Below, piece by piece: positions 13,440 through 27,120 of a DNA stretch of 64,000 nt. A program made the position numbers and the translations under genes. The DNA comes from Hymenolepis diminuta (taxonomy: Eukaryota; Platyhelminthes; Cestoda; Cyclophyllidea; Hymenolepididae). Below the pieces are notes generated by a model. It was given only the letters and a program-made list of their open reading frames with translations. It did not search any database and was not told where the DNA came from. Positions within the stretch are counted from its first letter, which is position 1. Each line of letters starts with the position of its first letter. Where the stretch lies: contig CAADRB010000058.1 of NCBI GenBank assembly GCA_900708905.1, forward strand, positions 1,132,472 through 1,196,471. Direction: 5' to 3'.

Positions 13440-13640
13440 GATTAGGGTGGAAGAGAAATGAAGAGAGAGAGAGAAGAGATAAGAAAATTTGCTGGTTAAT
13501 AGACGCGGTCTCCATCGTTGTCGCCTAACTGACATTCCACTTACCTGTCATATACGCCTTTCTCTCTCTCTCTCCGTCTCACGAATCCTTGCTTTACCTA
13601 CTTCGCACGCACCCAGATAGAAAATGAGTGATTTAGTGGA
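13440..13640. promoter_or_regulatory. Inverted GA/TC tract pair, candidate GAGA-type element
   Basis: An (AG)6 tract at 13462-13473, extended by further GA, is followed about 90 bases later by (TC)7 at 13561-13574. The two can pair as a long imperfect stem enclosing a more complex segment with several CG dinucleotides. GA/CT tracts are binding sites for GAGA factor-like proteins in arthropods; a regulatory role here is inferred. Confidence 0.3.
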
Positions 13641-15960
13641 GAGTCAACGAAAAAACTAAATACTAAGCCTATGAGTGTTGGTGATCAGTCTTCTGGCTCT
13701 GGTTCACTAAAAAATCTAACAAACAGCAACTTTTTAGCTTTCTTTCAGCCAGGCTTAAAAGTTCGCCTAAAATTCACGCTTTCGGTAAAAAGTCTATAAC
13801 ATCTTGATCCAAATAAGCTGCAGCTGTATAGCGATCATCACACGGCTAAAAAGGCAAACTAAATTTACTAATATTATTAAAACATCTATTTTCAATGTTT
13901 CCGTAAAAACAGAAATTTCGCTATGATTTCATTTGACAGAAAGAATTAATCATGCTTTTGGTAAAAAAATGTGCTGTTTTACCACTAAAAATGCGGATTT
14001 ACATGGGCTTTATTTGGATTTTCCTAATGATGTAGAGATTTAGTCTCCTTTTACTAACTGTTAATAAGTTTCGATATTGCAATTAATCTAGAAGAATGAT
14101 GCACCACTTATATCATCAGCCACTGAACTGTGATTTAATTTAATGCCCAAATAATCTTTGATTTGCGTACTGCAACCGCAGTGAGTATTGTGGTCTAGTT
14201 TTATTAGTTTTTGCGCCCCACTTTATGACTCAATATGGTACTGAATCTGTTATCAACCAACATCAATTGTATGTCCTCGCATTTAATGGTATTGTCTTTC
14301 GCGCTGCTTAATTGCAACTTTATGCCATGCCAATGTAGATGTTATCGGGTTTAAGGCTAGCACTGATTCTATCATAATTTTATGCACAGGTAGAAAAAAA
14401 TTAATGATATTCTAGTATTCTCCTGCCTTAAAATATTCAACTGATGGAGGCGGAAGAATTTACTTTCAGGCCTTAAGTTCCTAAATTCGAATGCTAAATC
14501 ATTAATTATCAAAAGAATCATTGAAAACAAAATTGCTACCTAAATTAAATGCATTATTATGCTTAACACTCGCTGTTCATTTATCCATTAAGTTGCATTT
14601 AAAAACAGATTAAAAGCGCTAATCATATTAACAGAATCTTATTCATAAAAATCGATTGATATATACGACCATGTGTTTGCACTGCAAGAAGCAGTTAAGG
14701 GTTTTCATAAAAAACCAGAACATATTTAATCTGCTGAAAATGCTAATAAAGGCAACTTAGCTCCAGATTTCTGACTGTTATATAAAATACTTAAAGTTCA
14801 TTTCATTTTTGAAAACGCCTTGCAGGAGGTAAAAAATAGCTTTTAGAGACTTAAATTGGTTTTTATGAAATGAACATTTACATTATAGTTAAATTATAGA
14901 TGATGATGTTCGTCATAGAATAGCAATCACATAAATTAAAGGGATGTTTAATTATGCGAGGCCGGGTAATGGTTTTCGAAGATGGGAGGATAATAAATCT
15001 TCACTCAGATGAGCTTGTAGTGAATGGCTCCATGAGATTCGATTACACTGTACCTGCAAAGCACGATATTAAGTAAACTGTATGAATCGCAAAACAATTC
15101 GTGAGACTGAACTTACAATAAATAAATCAGCTGTACAAATATTGGGTTTCAGAGAGTTATCAAGCTTAAAGTGAAAGAGGACAGTCAATACTACTCAAAT
15201 AGTAAATAAGTAGACTATCTCATTGAATCAATCAAATGAAAAGTTAAAATGTATGACGAGTTCTGTCGATCATTGCATTTATTTTCTTCATCTTGATCTT
15301 GAAAACGTGTAATTCTTCTCGTACTAGAAAAGAAAAAAATCAACGATGTATTAATTCATAATAATTTTACACATCTTTATTGCATCTAAAATAACCAAGA
15401 TAGATTGATTTTAACGGGGCTCAATTAAAGGCTCTTCTATTAGGAAATACAAATTACCCATGTATTGAATGCGACATTAAGCTTTCAACCTCCTTTTCTA
15501 CTTACTTTACCTATTCCTTCAACATATAATACCATTCTAACTTAAATACCTCTTTAAACTTTTATTCCTCTAAAGAAAATTATATCATTAATAAAAATAA
15601 TTTTAAAAGTGATTTCAACTTTTGAACCAATGATTTACGTACGTCTACTCTTATTCATATAAGGGTAGCCATACACAAATATTATATCAGAATAGTATAA
15701 TTTTCTAATATCTACTCATATCAGAAATAAGTAGATATCATAAACATTAATTCATTTGGAATAATCAGTTTGATAAGGCTTATTTTAACATCCTGAAATG
15801 TCAGAGAAATTTAATTTAAATCAAATTAATGATTAGCTTCTATTGACCGCTATCATCTGAACAATAATATCATCCCGCAAAAATGTTATAGCCACTAGAA
15901 AGATAAGCATAAACATTGACTATGTCTAGTCAGACTGGCACATTAAGCAATCTATCAGAT
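13641..15960. other. AT-rich noncoding stretch, nothing recognised
   Basis: Dense stops, no self-similarity to the named families, and no RNA gene. Confidence 0.6.
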
Positions 15961-16640
15961 TTGGACTACTATTATTTTCTTCCTCTCTTGAAAAAAAGTA
16001 CCGAGAGAAACAACGAGAGAGGAGAGATAAATAGCAAAACAGGAGGGAAAAAAATTATGCTATCCACTTAATTATTATTGAAAAAATAACGCACTCCAGG
16101 GTTGACTGACAAATGTTTTCTCTCTCTGCCCCTCTCCTATTTCCTCTCAAAATGTCTAATTTCAATTTACATATTTTGTTAATGCGCGATATTAAATTAT
16201 TTAGAGAGAGTACTTTTAATAAGTCTAATCTCCGAGTAACAAAAGCACAAATGATTAAAACAAAGAGTACTGTTACCACTTTCGGCTATTATAGCACTGG
16301 TATTTATGGTTAGATTACACGAAATCACACAAGCCAAGGGGCTTTTAAAGACACAAAATGGGCTTTAATTGCGACGGACACGCAAGAGGGATAAAGCCAA
16401 GCGGGGCCTGGTTTTATTTCAATCTGTAACCTCCTCCCCTTTTGAAACCTTATTTCATGAATGGCATCGATAAAAGAGCTATACGTAATCGGCCCGAAAT
16501 GGGGAGAGAGAAAATATGGAGATGAGGTAGAGATGTAGAGTTATATTCGCTCTCCCATTTACTCGGAGATAAGATTAACATCACTCGTTTCACGCGCTCG
16601 CACGATTATTGATTTTCAATTCAAGCGCAGTCTTACCGAG
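15961..16640. promoter_or_regulatory. GAGA-rich island
   Basis: Repeated GAGAGA-type tracts occur on both strands (15995-16030, 16110-16140, 16200-16210, 16500-16560), together with a more G+C-rich segment at 16340-16640 containing CG dinucleotides. The overlapping frames at 16055-16313 on both strands lack domains and are probably chance. A regulatory or promoter-proximal function is possible but unproven. Confidence 0.25.
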
Positions 16641-19600
16641 TATTTCATAGGAAATGTTTAGGAAATCTTACTTTTACTGATAAAAATACCCTTCTTAATA
16701 GAGCTTGAGACCGCGAAATAAGATCATGGATGATCAGAGTGCATGAAATGGAAAATTGGCTGAAATAACATTGGAATAAGGAATTATCTTAGTTTTTATT
16801 TTGATTTTCGAACAATATGATCTAATATATTTGATTAAATGAACGAATAACTCTTTAATTCCTCTATCTGACCTTAAAGAAGATATGCTTATGAAAAATG
16901 AAAAAAATTTTCCAGCTCAGCATGTTCAAGTGAATTTAAGCTCCCGATATTGTTACGATGTATCATTAGCGTCTCCTATTGCTGCCTGCAAATCGTAACT
17001 CTGCAACTGTTAAACGCTCATCCCATAATAGTTCAACAATCAGCCATAATGTACTCGATGTTAGGAAACAGAAGAGAGGCCAAATACGTCTATTTTGGTG
17101 GATACTAACATGAGTTGTCATTTAAGAGTTTGAGGTCAGCCAGTGAGTCAGATAAAATAAAGAGAATGAGCAGAGTCACTGATAATCATCAATAATATCG
17201 ATAGAGCATTTCGATCTAATATTGAAATTGCCCTGGTTTACCATCAAGAACATTAGTGTATAAGCATGTTCACTAAGCTGGATCATTAATATTCAATTGA
17301 CAATGCTCCTGCATAATATGATTGGCCACCGGAGATCCGATCTGAAAATAAATGGCACGTTGCTATTCATCACTTTATTTATGGCATTTAACATAAATTC
17401 ATAGGTTTTGTTGTTCATATCACTACTGCCAAAAGCCGTTATTAAATGTCTTTATAATTAGGCACCATGTATAATGCGAGGAGTCTAAGCGATTTAGTGT
17501 CGTTTGAAATAAGGTATTATTACATATTATTCCAAATAAACGGATAATTTTTGCTTGAATTACCCAAGACGAAAGATTTTAATATATAAAGTTCAAATCC
17601 CATAAAGTTCGTCACCAAATACTGATAGTAATTGCTCGTTGTATGAAAGACTTCACAAATTATTACCATCCTAATTCAATTTCTTATTTCTAAGGTCATA
17701 TAATTTGGTGTTGATGAGATGATGTGGGTCTAGAAAACGCATATGATGATACATTTTATCAAAACTCAGTCACATCTCATTAACTTTCATAAATACTCTT
17801 TTAAAAAGAAAACTCGCCATTTCTCTTCTTTCGCCTACTTAAATCAAATTAATAAACTGAGAGTACGTCCGAACTCAAAATACTTGTTTAATCATCTCTG
17901 CGAACCTTATCAACAGCATACTTTTCCAGCTCATTAATATAATTCTTAGCATCCTCTCAAAAGTCCTCCACAAAATACAGAAGACCTAGATGAGGAATGA
18001 GCTTTTGAAATTAAAGGTATCGCATACGTCAGCCCAAACCAACGGGAAGTTTTTTCTATGAAACTCATCGCATAAAAATTCGGTAAATTTACAGAAAGTA
18101 TATATTATTGAAGTCTTAAAGATACATTTGAATAAAAAACAAAACACTTCTTACAAACGCGGATGGCATTTTAACGCCAGCAGGAATGCAGGGAACAATA
18201 ACACGTGATATTAAAAATGTGGACGTAAAAATTTAAATAGGAAAGAAAATTCCAAAAATTTCACTTTAAATAAGGTACTACCTTTAAGAAATAGACTACT
18301 TTGTCATGCTTTTTGCGCATTAGATTGTTAATTTTACTTACTAACAAGTTGTGAATAGATTATTTATTGATTTTCACTGCTAAAGTAAAATTTTTAATTA
18401 CAACGTGTGAGGAAAATTATATCAAGTTAACTTGAAATCTGAATTCAAGTCAAATTATATATTTATCGAGTTCCAGTTAAACTTCATTGTAACCACACTA
18501 GTATCCACTTAACTGTGATAAGATTCTCATGCAATGAAATAAACAAGTTTCAACCCAGATTTCAAAATTTCCTGTTGGCATACTCATGAAAACTCGTGAG
18601 AAAGTGCTGCCAGTCTAATCCCTTCCTAACCACTGTAGAATTACTATTTCATTTTCACAGGGAAACGAATAAAACCTATGTGTGAAAATATGGATTAATT
18701 TATTATCGACCCACTCCGTGAGAATAAATACTCTTACAAATTCTCTCATTAACCAACAGGATACTGTATTCCTTTCCGTAATTGGAGATTATCTTCCACT
18801 GATAGTATTTGCTGTTACGTAGTCACAGATATATGAGACATGTACTTTTAAAAGAAAATAGTTTAAAAGTGGTATATTTCAAAAGCACAACCAAAAATTT
18901 AATATTTTTACGATTTTGAAGTCAGAAAGCATATTGCTGTTGAAATGAAGATCAAAGTCCTTTTATCCCTCAATGAACTTCGGAACTTGAACTCTAGTGT
19001 CTAAGGTAGATTCATATACTGAAGGAAATTCTTATTAATTTAGTGTTTCTAAGATGGGGACGGGAAAAGACTAATCCAACAGATTAGTTGAACGAAAAAT
19101 TTATGGAAGAAAAAAATGTTTGACACCGATTTTGCTATCCATCTAAACCTGTTGAGTGATAATTTTACCTAATATTCCTAGGAAATAGGTAGCAGTCTTT
19201 CCTGATGAATATTTCTCTAAAAATCTTCCTTGAAGTCTGTATTTCAACTTTTTTTTTCTAAAAAATATTCATGCCTGATTAATTCCCAGACCGCTGGTTT
19301 CGAATCCTCCACCAGAAAGATTAATTAGAAGACATTAAAGGCTGATATGTAGGAAGTTTAATATTTGCGAAAAGTTTTAAGAATGGACAACACTGAGCGA
19401 TTCTCTGGTGTAAGAATAGGAGGTTAACAAGAAGGCATTTTTTGTTTGACCATTTTGAAAGAATTCTTCAAGAACTACCAAATCCTAACCTACTTGGTTT
19501 GATGAACTCCGGAATTTCCAACCGCTAGAATGATCATTCTTTTCCATTTGATAGCATTTAAAGATCAAATTAATGAACTGTAAATCTTCATGAAAGCTTG

Positions 19601-20040
19601 CATAACCGACAAATGTGATATTTAAAAGCCTTCACACAAAGCAAATGGTTAAAAATATTTCAGTCGGTGAGATTCTGTATTTAAAAATGGGGATATCATT
19701 TTTTAATTTGATTTATTCTAGAATCACAATTGCAAAGCTATCTTATCTTTTCCTGAAATATTCAGTAAATAAACCATTGCTAATACAAGTTCTCTAAATA
19801 GTAGACTTAATAACTTAAAAGCTGCTAATGCAAATGAAATTGGATATGATAACGCTGACCAGTAATAAATGCTGAGGATATGTAATAACAAGAACGAGAT
19901 CGAAAAGACTCCAATATATTTGAATTCTCCTGTGTTTTGCTTCACTTTTTGCCCGAAAAGCATACCTAAATGTGACCAAATGACTGCATTACACCCTTTC
20001 CATCGCACACCTAAGTGTCACGATAAAAATCGCAAGCAAT
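16641..20040. other. AT-rich noncoding stretch, nothing recognised
   Basis: No gene or repeat family was identified. A B-box-like string (GGTTTCGAATCC) near 19288-19299 lacks a matching A box, so I do not call a tRNA or SINE. Confidence 0.55.
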
Positions 20041-20460
20041 TGTTTGGTTGAATAAGCTCCCACTTGCGCGCCAAATATGTGTGACGCGCAACCCGACCAC
20101 TACTCCAAATAGTCGTTTTTCCCTTCCCTCCCTTTTGCCACAGAATCCCATCATAGCTAGGAAAAAATTGCCATCAGCATTTTGGATGTTGGTCTTTTTT
20201 ATCCCTCTGCCTCACTGTGAAGAACAAGGCCTGACAGGAGCAGAGGGTCAACGTATCCTCACTCCCAAAGGGAAGAAAACCAAATGGAAAAACATCCGTC
20301 ATTTTCCTTTCTCTACACTTGGACACAGGAGAATGGTTAAGTTTAATTTTTTTGTGACCACTTTAAAAAGTTTTATACGGGGAATAACAAAAAACTCACC
20401 CAGGATGAAGAGTAAGAGAGGGTTTAAAAAATGGGTTAAAACTGGTTTGTAAAAATGGCG
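20041..20460. other. Moderately complex segment with a 134-codon chance frame
   Basis: The plus frame 20048-20452 is one of the longest in the window. It has no signal peptide, domain or repeat, and its K/R/P/S-rich composition simply reflects local base content. No coding claim is made. Confidence 0.4.
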
Positions 20461-21300
20461 TGTACAAAAGGATTTAGGTTAAAACAATACTTCTATTCCG
20501 GATGCGGGGAAACAAGCTGACCAAAGGTTTTTTGGGGAGACAAAACGTTCACTATTTACTGCGGAAGTGCTATCGCTATATTTTACTTAATCTGTATTGT
20601 TTAAGCTTTTTAACCAACTGAGAAGAAACACTCGTTTTTCAGCTAAAATACTGAAAAAGTATGAGTAGTATTGTGATTAATGTGCTTCCTCCATCGATTT
20701 TGGGATGTAATACAAAGATTAATCAATCTGAGAAGTGGTATTTATGCAGATTGACATGATATTTCATATTTGTGTGTAAATACGGCTCTAATATATGGAT
20801 AGCAATAAACCACAAACGTAAATGTGTATATGTCATGCACATACTACTTTTTCCTCCTCTTCTAATAAATACCCTAATCGAACATTCTCAAATGCAAGTT
20901 TCTAAATCAAATGAGTATTTTATTAATTAAAATACATTCGCATCCAAGTGTTTGTATTCCTTCAAATATTTTTTCTACTTTTTTTGCAGCGTGTCAATTA
21001 AATATTAAAAAGATTGGAAAAGGGTGGACTTTTTGGAATTCATCTGTGTTTGGATTGGCTTGGATGCATAAATGTGGAATATTCTGTTTAGCCAGTAAAA
21101 GAATGCATAAATTTGAAGTGTTTGTATGACCGTCATTAAGTTGGATAGAGAAGAGAACATCTGACAAAGAGATTTAAACATAACACTGAACTCAAATTTC
21201 GTGTTTTGAATGTCAAATATTGAAGGCTTTATCTTATGCATGCTTTTTCGTGCTAATTCCACTTCTTGAAATATTAATTTGCGTGAAAATATAGTTGATG
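20461..21300. other. AT-rich noncoding stretch
   Basis: No supported feature. The minus-strand frame 21005-21370 (121 codons) overlaps a noncoding tandem duplication and is treated as chance. Confidence 0.5.
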
Positions 21301-21500
21301 AATTAGCCATAAACTTGGCGCTTCTTCGGAAAATGACGAATTGCTTACGCAAGCAAAATATCATTTTCATTTTAGAGTTAGTGAGGACAAAGAATATGGT
21401 TAGCTAATTAGCCACAGGCTAACCGTGAATTTCGACGATGACTCATCGCTTACGCAAATGAGTTATTGATTTTTCTTCTTTACTCTAGTTAGCGTAAGTG
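21301..21500 (+). repeat. Diverged tandem duplication, period about 105 bp
   Basis: AATTAGCC begins at 21301 and again at 21406. Each unit continues with a GACGA segment, then GCTTACGCAA, then a T-rich stretch and a TAG(A)GTTAG end. The two units are clearly related but much diverged, so this is an old local duplication. The junction contains a 7-bp hairpin, GGTTAGC facing GCTAACC (21399-21425). Confidence 0.6.
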
Positions 21501-21539
21501 CAAGTGAGTAGGTTAGATAATGCAAAATATAAGTGAATG

Positions 21540-21860
21540 TCAAAAAATTCCAAGGGCGGAAAGTCAGTTAGTCACTGAAGTTGTATGGGTGCGCCACACA
21601 CATTGAACCTCCACAGGCAGAAGGGAAGCTTGATCGGAATTCTCTCTCTCTCAATCGCCCTCCAACCACTTCTGCAATTTCATTTCTTTTCATTTCTTTT
21701 ACTCGCTGAAATTGATTGATGTATTTTAAGCGAAATTTTTTTGTTCCCCTTCCCTCCCTTGCTACTTCCTTGCGACCTATCCCCTAGTTAGCTAGTTCAG
21801 TGGACCACCCGTGAATTCATCTGCATTCACTTTCTTCCCATTTTAATGTTGACTGCTTTT
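21540..21860. promoter_or_regulatory. Pyrimidine-rich island, possible regulatory DNA
   Basis: Above-average G+C, a TCTCTCTCTCTC run near 21642, and clusters of CCCTT/CCTCCC. No coding frame. Candidate only. Confidence 0.2.
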
Positions 21861-24800
21861 CTTGAAAGTAGTTAAAGCATGCGAGTAGTATTTTCGAGCA
21901 GTGTTTTTAGAACGAACTGCAAATTTTCACATAGTAATTTCTAGAAATTATTTTGTCCTTAACTAAAGTGATAATTCAGTAATTAAGTCTTAATCCAAGG
22001 CGATAATAAATTCCCTGGAAATAAATGTACTTACTATGCACGGGCACCCATTACCTGTTATATAAAGTTTTTCAAAACCCTTTTCCATTTGACTGGTAAA
22101 AAATTACATACATACACATTTTAAAAACTACAGATGTGGAACTAGAGGGTGAGGGAAAAGAGGTGAGTGGAAAGGGGGGAAGAGATGTTTATCTGAAACT
22201 GAAAAGTTTTAACAAAAATAAATCGTGAAATTCACAGAGGTAGAAATAATTTATTTAATTTCTCTTCCTTCTTCTTCTCCTCCTCTTACCCAATTTTATT
22301 TCCATCTATTAAAGTCCTCGGATTTAACGATCAATTTTAGAGAGCAATAATTATCCCCCATTTTATTGCACATTTGGGAGGGAGAGATATTAACAGCAAC
22401 TACACTAAACTGCTTATTTGAATAACCGAAAATGCAGGGAACAGAATGCATTTTATTTAGCTAGAATAATCACACCAAATTGAAGATGAGGTTTGAGCAG
22501 TCTGCCCTTCATGTCTCATATAAGACAGATTTTTACAAACAACTGCCCAAATTTTGATGTCAGAATATGCTATTATCGTTTGACAATAAAGCGTCCGGTG
22601 TCATATCTCCTTTGCTTAATGAGCATTAAAGAAAAAGTGTGATCTTATTGGTCAAATGTTTTTGATGAGTTCACGAACCAACCAAGTGCGAATAGCTTGA
22701 ATTCGATCGATATTTGCAGAGGTCTTCATAAATGCGTTTGAAATAAAATTAGTCATAACACGGCTGAATTTTCTTGCGTTGTTTTAATTGCAGAAAAAAG
22801 AATTTAGTTTTATTCCTAACTCTGATTTACTATTTAATTAGTATTGCAAATAAGATTAATAAAATTACTTGGTCAGTCTTAACATGAATGGATGCTTATT
22901 ATACTTTAATCGCCCCTAAATGCTTATATAAATCGTGAACGTTTTTTCTGAATTCGCCATTCCAAATATTGACAATCAACCAAAAAGCCGTCAGTCAGTG
23001 TTTGCAGACTTGGGGTATTGAGACTCTAGTCAGCATTTTAAAGAAATTGTAGTCAAAGCTGATCAAAAATAGGAGAAGGGCATTACCGTTAATCGCTGCA
23101 TAAATTTAATTTCTGAATAATAGAAAATATACTTTAAAAAATTTTCAAAACTGAATATAATGTACCTCCACACACTATAAAGATCTCCAGGCATTTAAAT
23201 GTTCGAAAAAACGATTCGAGATATCGATACACCGTGAAATTCGAAACGCAGTCGTTTAAATAAAAAAAATAAGTGAGGATTAATCACTGAATTACATATT
23301 CAGATTGGTGCAATGCCGTCAATAACGGCCATACAAAAACAAATTTTTTTCGATTCGATAAGGAATTCCCGAATGACTTAGGAAATTGCAGAAGAATTTT
23401 TATTTATAATTCAAATCTCAAATAAATCTTGTGCTATATGTATTTTTCTCATGATCCTTTCATAAAAAAGAACAAAATTATCCCCTTTTTAAAAAAGGAC
23501 AGTTACCTCTCCATTTTCCCGTATATTTTCAAAACATTTTTTAGATATTTGAAACAATTTTTTTTATCGTAAACTTAGCCAAAATCAACTCTCAGAATAA
23601 TCGTTGATCCAAAGTGATAGCTTAAGATCAACTCTCTACAGTGCATGAATGACTTTTAGAAAATAGCTGCTCTACAAAGGGAATAAGGTACTTTAAGTCT
23701 GAAAAAAATACCAGACATGAAGGCAAATGAAAGAGGCAAACAATGTGCCGCGATTCTAGGAATAATTCATAAACACAACACTCGAACCGATTTGTAAGGA
23801 GGATGATTGAGAGAAACAAGCGAAATGGACTTCATCCTTTCCCTATGCTTCTCATTCATAAACACAAGGTGCATGACTAACCAGGTTCAAGAGAAATCAA
23901 CAAACTTTTACCTTAGATCACATTTTGCAATAAAATGAATTTGTTAAGATTTAAAAGTGTCTTAGGGACATTACTACCTAGGCCTATATCAAAGTCAAAA
24001 CCGATTTTCCACATCTGAAATCTAAACAGCAAACAAGAGCAAGACCAATATGCTTATTCTAACGTTAATCGGCCTCTCGAGTGCTCATATGGCGGAACTT
24101 CCGAATCTACCAAATGGAGGTTGATAGAGTCTTAAAGATGAATTCACGATCTGTCCCAAATCGATGCAACTGCTGGATATATTTCCATCATCGTTTGCCC
24201 AGTTGGTCTTAAATTCTTGCCTGGTTGTATTTTAAATTGAATATAGATTAGATTTTCGTACTCAAATTCAGTTTACAATACCCTTCCCATGTGTAAAGGT
24301 TTAAAGATATCAAATTTATTGACAGAAATTAGGCGAGAAAAAAGAACGTAAATACTTCTATAAACAAATATCTCATGAGAACAGTAACATAAGTTTCATA
24401 TAAACGCACTTTAGAAAATGATTTACGAACTTACAAATTTTCTGTGATAAAAAGCTCTCAAAAGGTCGCAAGAACCTCTCCTCTAGGGATTAAAGTATTA
24501 ATTCGAATCCTATGATTTTAACTTCAAAATGCTTGTTAAAGCAAATTAAGTTCTTTCAAATTTAAGCTCAACTTCTCCACAGGTATCATAGATACTTATA
24601 TTTTTAATATATTTCAATCGGAGTATTCGATTTTATATTGAGAAAAGTGATTTAACTTAGAGTTATTTTAATGAATTGTCCATCTAAATTTTTCTATAGT
24701 ATAATGACCCAATGTGAAACGATATGAAATTATCATTTAAAAATTATTTAATACAATATTATAAACTTTACAAATCGAATCGCTGCTTACATTGTAAGCA

Positions 24801-25190
24801 GAAGGAATCGATTTAATTTCATTATCGAATTTTGAATTTTTCACCAAGATCAAGAAGGAGGTCGGTAGAAAAATCAATATTTACACGAACTGCAGTAAAT
24901 TGATGAGTCACAGAAGCAAACTTACTTATCGATAAACGAGGTGGTTAAGATTAACTTATGCTTTATTGATGAAACAGAAAATCGTTATCTGCACATGCGT
25001 TGCATTAACTGGCAGAATTTATGATAAAACCAACAACTAACAGCGTGCTTTGTAAGCAAAGGGCTAGCGCTCAGCCTAATCACCCGAGGCTGTATTTATT
25101 TAATTTCCATAAATCTTTCCTGTCTTTTTTCAGCACCAGCTTGTGTTGTACATCTGTTTTTTCTCTTCCTTGCGTTCACTTCACACGCTT
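21861..25190. other. AT-rich noncoding stretch
   Basis: Nothing is recognised. A short palindrome, CTGCTTAC facing GTAAGCAG, lies near 24783-24801. Purine-rich and pyrimidine-rich tracts at 22140-22290 have no further structure. Confidence 0.55.
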
Positions 25191-25195
25191 TCATA

Positions 25196-25471
25196 GTCCA
25201 AATGTGAATGTGCTTGACATTTGGACAAAAAGTAACACGCTCAAATTGAACAGAAATTGTGTGCACATACGCACTGTAGTGTTAAATCTCAGAAAAAAGA
25301 CAGGAAAGTGATTGCATTTTTTTTCGTAAATGTCATTGACATTGTTTTAAATGTCATTTCAGGTAAAAAGGCAGGTGCCATCAAACATGGGAGTGGTCCA
25401 ACACAATAATAAAAAAACATCTTTATCAAAAATTAACATGTTTTTAAGAAACACCCACAATGATGTTGGAC
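25196..25471. repeat. Cluster of inverted repeats
   Basis: GTCCAAATGT (25196-25205) pairs perfectly with ACATTTGGAC (25217-25226) around an 11-base loop. AATGTCA faces TGACATT at 25329-25343. GTCCAACA (25396-25403) faces TGTTGGAC (25464-25471) about 60 bases apart. The arms share the GTCCAA core, so this may be a degraded hairpin element or a cluster of dimeric factor sites. The long downstream hairpin typical of a microRNA is not obvious. Confidence 0.45.
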
Positions 25472-25480
25472 AAGAATAAT

Positions 25481-26750
25481 AAAACTTTTGGCATCTTTTA
25501 AAGTAAATTTGCTAAAAGAATAGAAAGCGCTTGTTTGTTTGTTTCAAAAGCTCGCTTTTATTTAATTTAGTTGTGCTGACGTCATAGAATTGGGGAGATA
25601 CATGTATCCGCTTCCGTTACAACCTCTTATCCATATTGGCTATTTTTCACAAGTCTCTTGTGGCTCATAACATAATCACATTAAAATTGGTCTTTTTTAA
25701 ACGAATATTGGTTATCTAGAAATAACGATGAATCGAAGACAAGGTTTAGTTGAAGTCCAGTTTCGAAGTATTTCAAAATCTTCAGAGCAGTTTGTCAATA
25801 AATGAAGGCTATCATTAAATAAAGTTCTCATTTTGAGAGATTTCAGGATTGAATTTTAATAAACCGTAGAAAAATTTTAATTATAAATTGACAGCTAATT
25901 AATTTATAATGTATATCAGTAGCAAACTGTGCTCAAGGTCGGTCGATACCAATCAAAAGGCGAATGTCATTGAGATTTGATCCTTTGTTTTACAAATAAA
26001 GCTATTAAATTTCTTAACGCATATCTGAATTACATTATCGGTCATCTTCATTATCATTAGCCATTCAGTCTCGTCTATTTTATCATTCATAATTTTGAAC
26101 AGGTAGTTGGAACCACAGCGGCCGTCTTATACACTTAAAGCTTCAAATAAGATTTCGTGCATTTGGAAAAAACTTTATTTATCGGCCCCTTTCATAGAAT
26201 TAATACTTAAATTTGTCCAACGCCTTAAAGTTCGGCTCTAAAAGTTTTCAACGGGTTTCCATTTGTGACAATTAGAAATTTAAACCATTTATTGTTTGCC
26301 GAAATTTAAAGAAAATCAATTAGTCTTGACTAATGCTTCATTATTACGAAATTTAAAGTAAATGAAATATTTTACAGAAGCATGAGAATGGATTGAATTA
26401 TTAAATCAAGATATGATTGCCATTATATGCACTATTGTCAAAGGACAATAATTAACATCTTGGATCGTCAACAATCAAAAGGCCTCGTACTGCGTATGAG
26501 AAAATCGATCAACCTGGAATAGCGCTGTTTGCATGCAGTCCGTCATGTCTAATTGATAAGCGTATTTTCTTACGTTGCATTTAATAAAGCATATAGTAGT
26601 CTCTACCAGGGGGTGAGTTAATAGTACAATATTTAAAATAAGTAAATTTTATTATTATCTAGATCTGCTGGAAAAAAATGAATTTAAGATGAAAACACCC
26701 ATTAAATTGTAGGATGATCCTCTATGCATTCTCCAAAATTACTCTTCATT
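25481..26750. other. AT-rich noncoding stretch, nothing recognised
   Basis: No coding, RNA or repeat feature was found. Confidence 0.6.
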
Positions 26751-26759
26751 CACATTCTT

Positions 26760-27120
26760 TACGAAAATACGTTGTCTTTCGCCTTTATGCCCCTATAACT
26801 CAAATGCCTATCTGTCATGTCTGGACGAGGTTATCGCTTCTCCTTTTTCCATAACTGTCCCGGATCACTCAAAAGTACATCTTCACTCATACCCTCATGT
26901 GCAGCCTTGCCGTAGTGATTCATAAACTATTTTTCCACTCACACTCGCGATAAACGCTTGTCACTTATCGGCTCGTACGCTTCCTTCTCATCTTCTCTCT
27001 CCTTCATCCCTCATATGCGCTCGATTCCTCATTGTGGTTTATTCAGTACACTTTGGCCTGCATAACTCTGTGCTCTACCTTTTGGAATTGCTGACTACTG
27101 TTGTTAGCTGCCAGCTATGG
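26760..27120. other. Pyrimidine-biased complex block
   Basis: About 350 bases rich in C and T on the plus strand, with more CG dinucleotides than the flanks. The best frame is only about 33 codons after an ATG near 26818. It could be a UTR relic, an old repeat or regulatory DNA; I cannot decide. Confidence 0.3.

Noticed and set aside
16523..16544. let-7-like start TGAGGTAG
   Set aside because: Only the first eight bases match, the rest differs, and no complementary CTACCTCA arm lies nearby.
19288..19299. Possible tRNA B box GGTTTCGAATCC
   Set aside because: No A box at the right distance and no cloverleaf can be formed.
20048..20452. 134-codon plus-strand frame
   Set aside because: No domain, no repeat, and low-complexity K/P/S content explained by base composition.
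21005..21370. 121-codon minus-strand frame
   Set aside because: Runs into a noncoding tandem duplication, and no family resemblance.
25708..25719. miR-9-like TTGGTTATCTAG
   Set aside because: The 5' seed does not match and there is no opposing arm.
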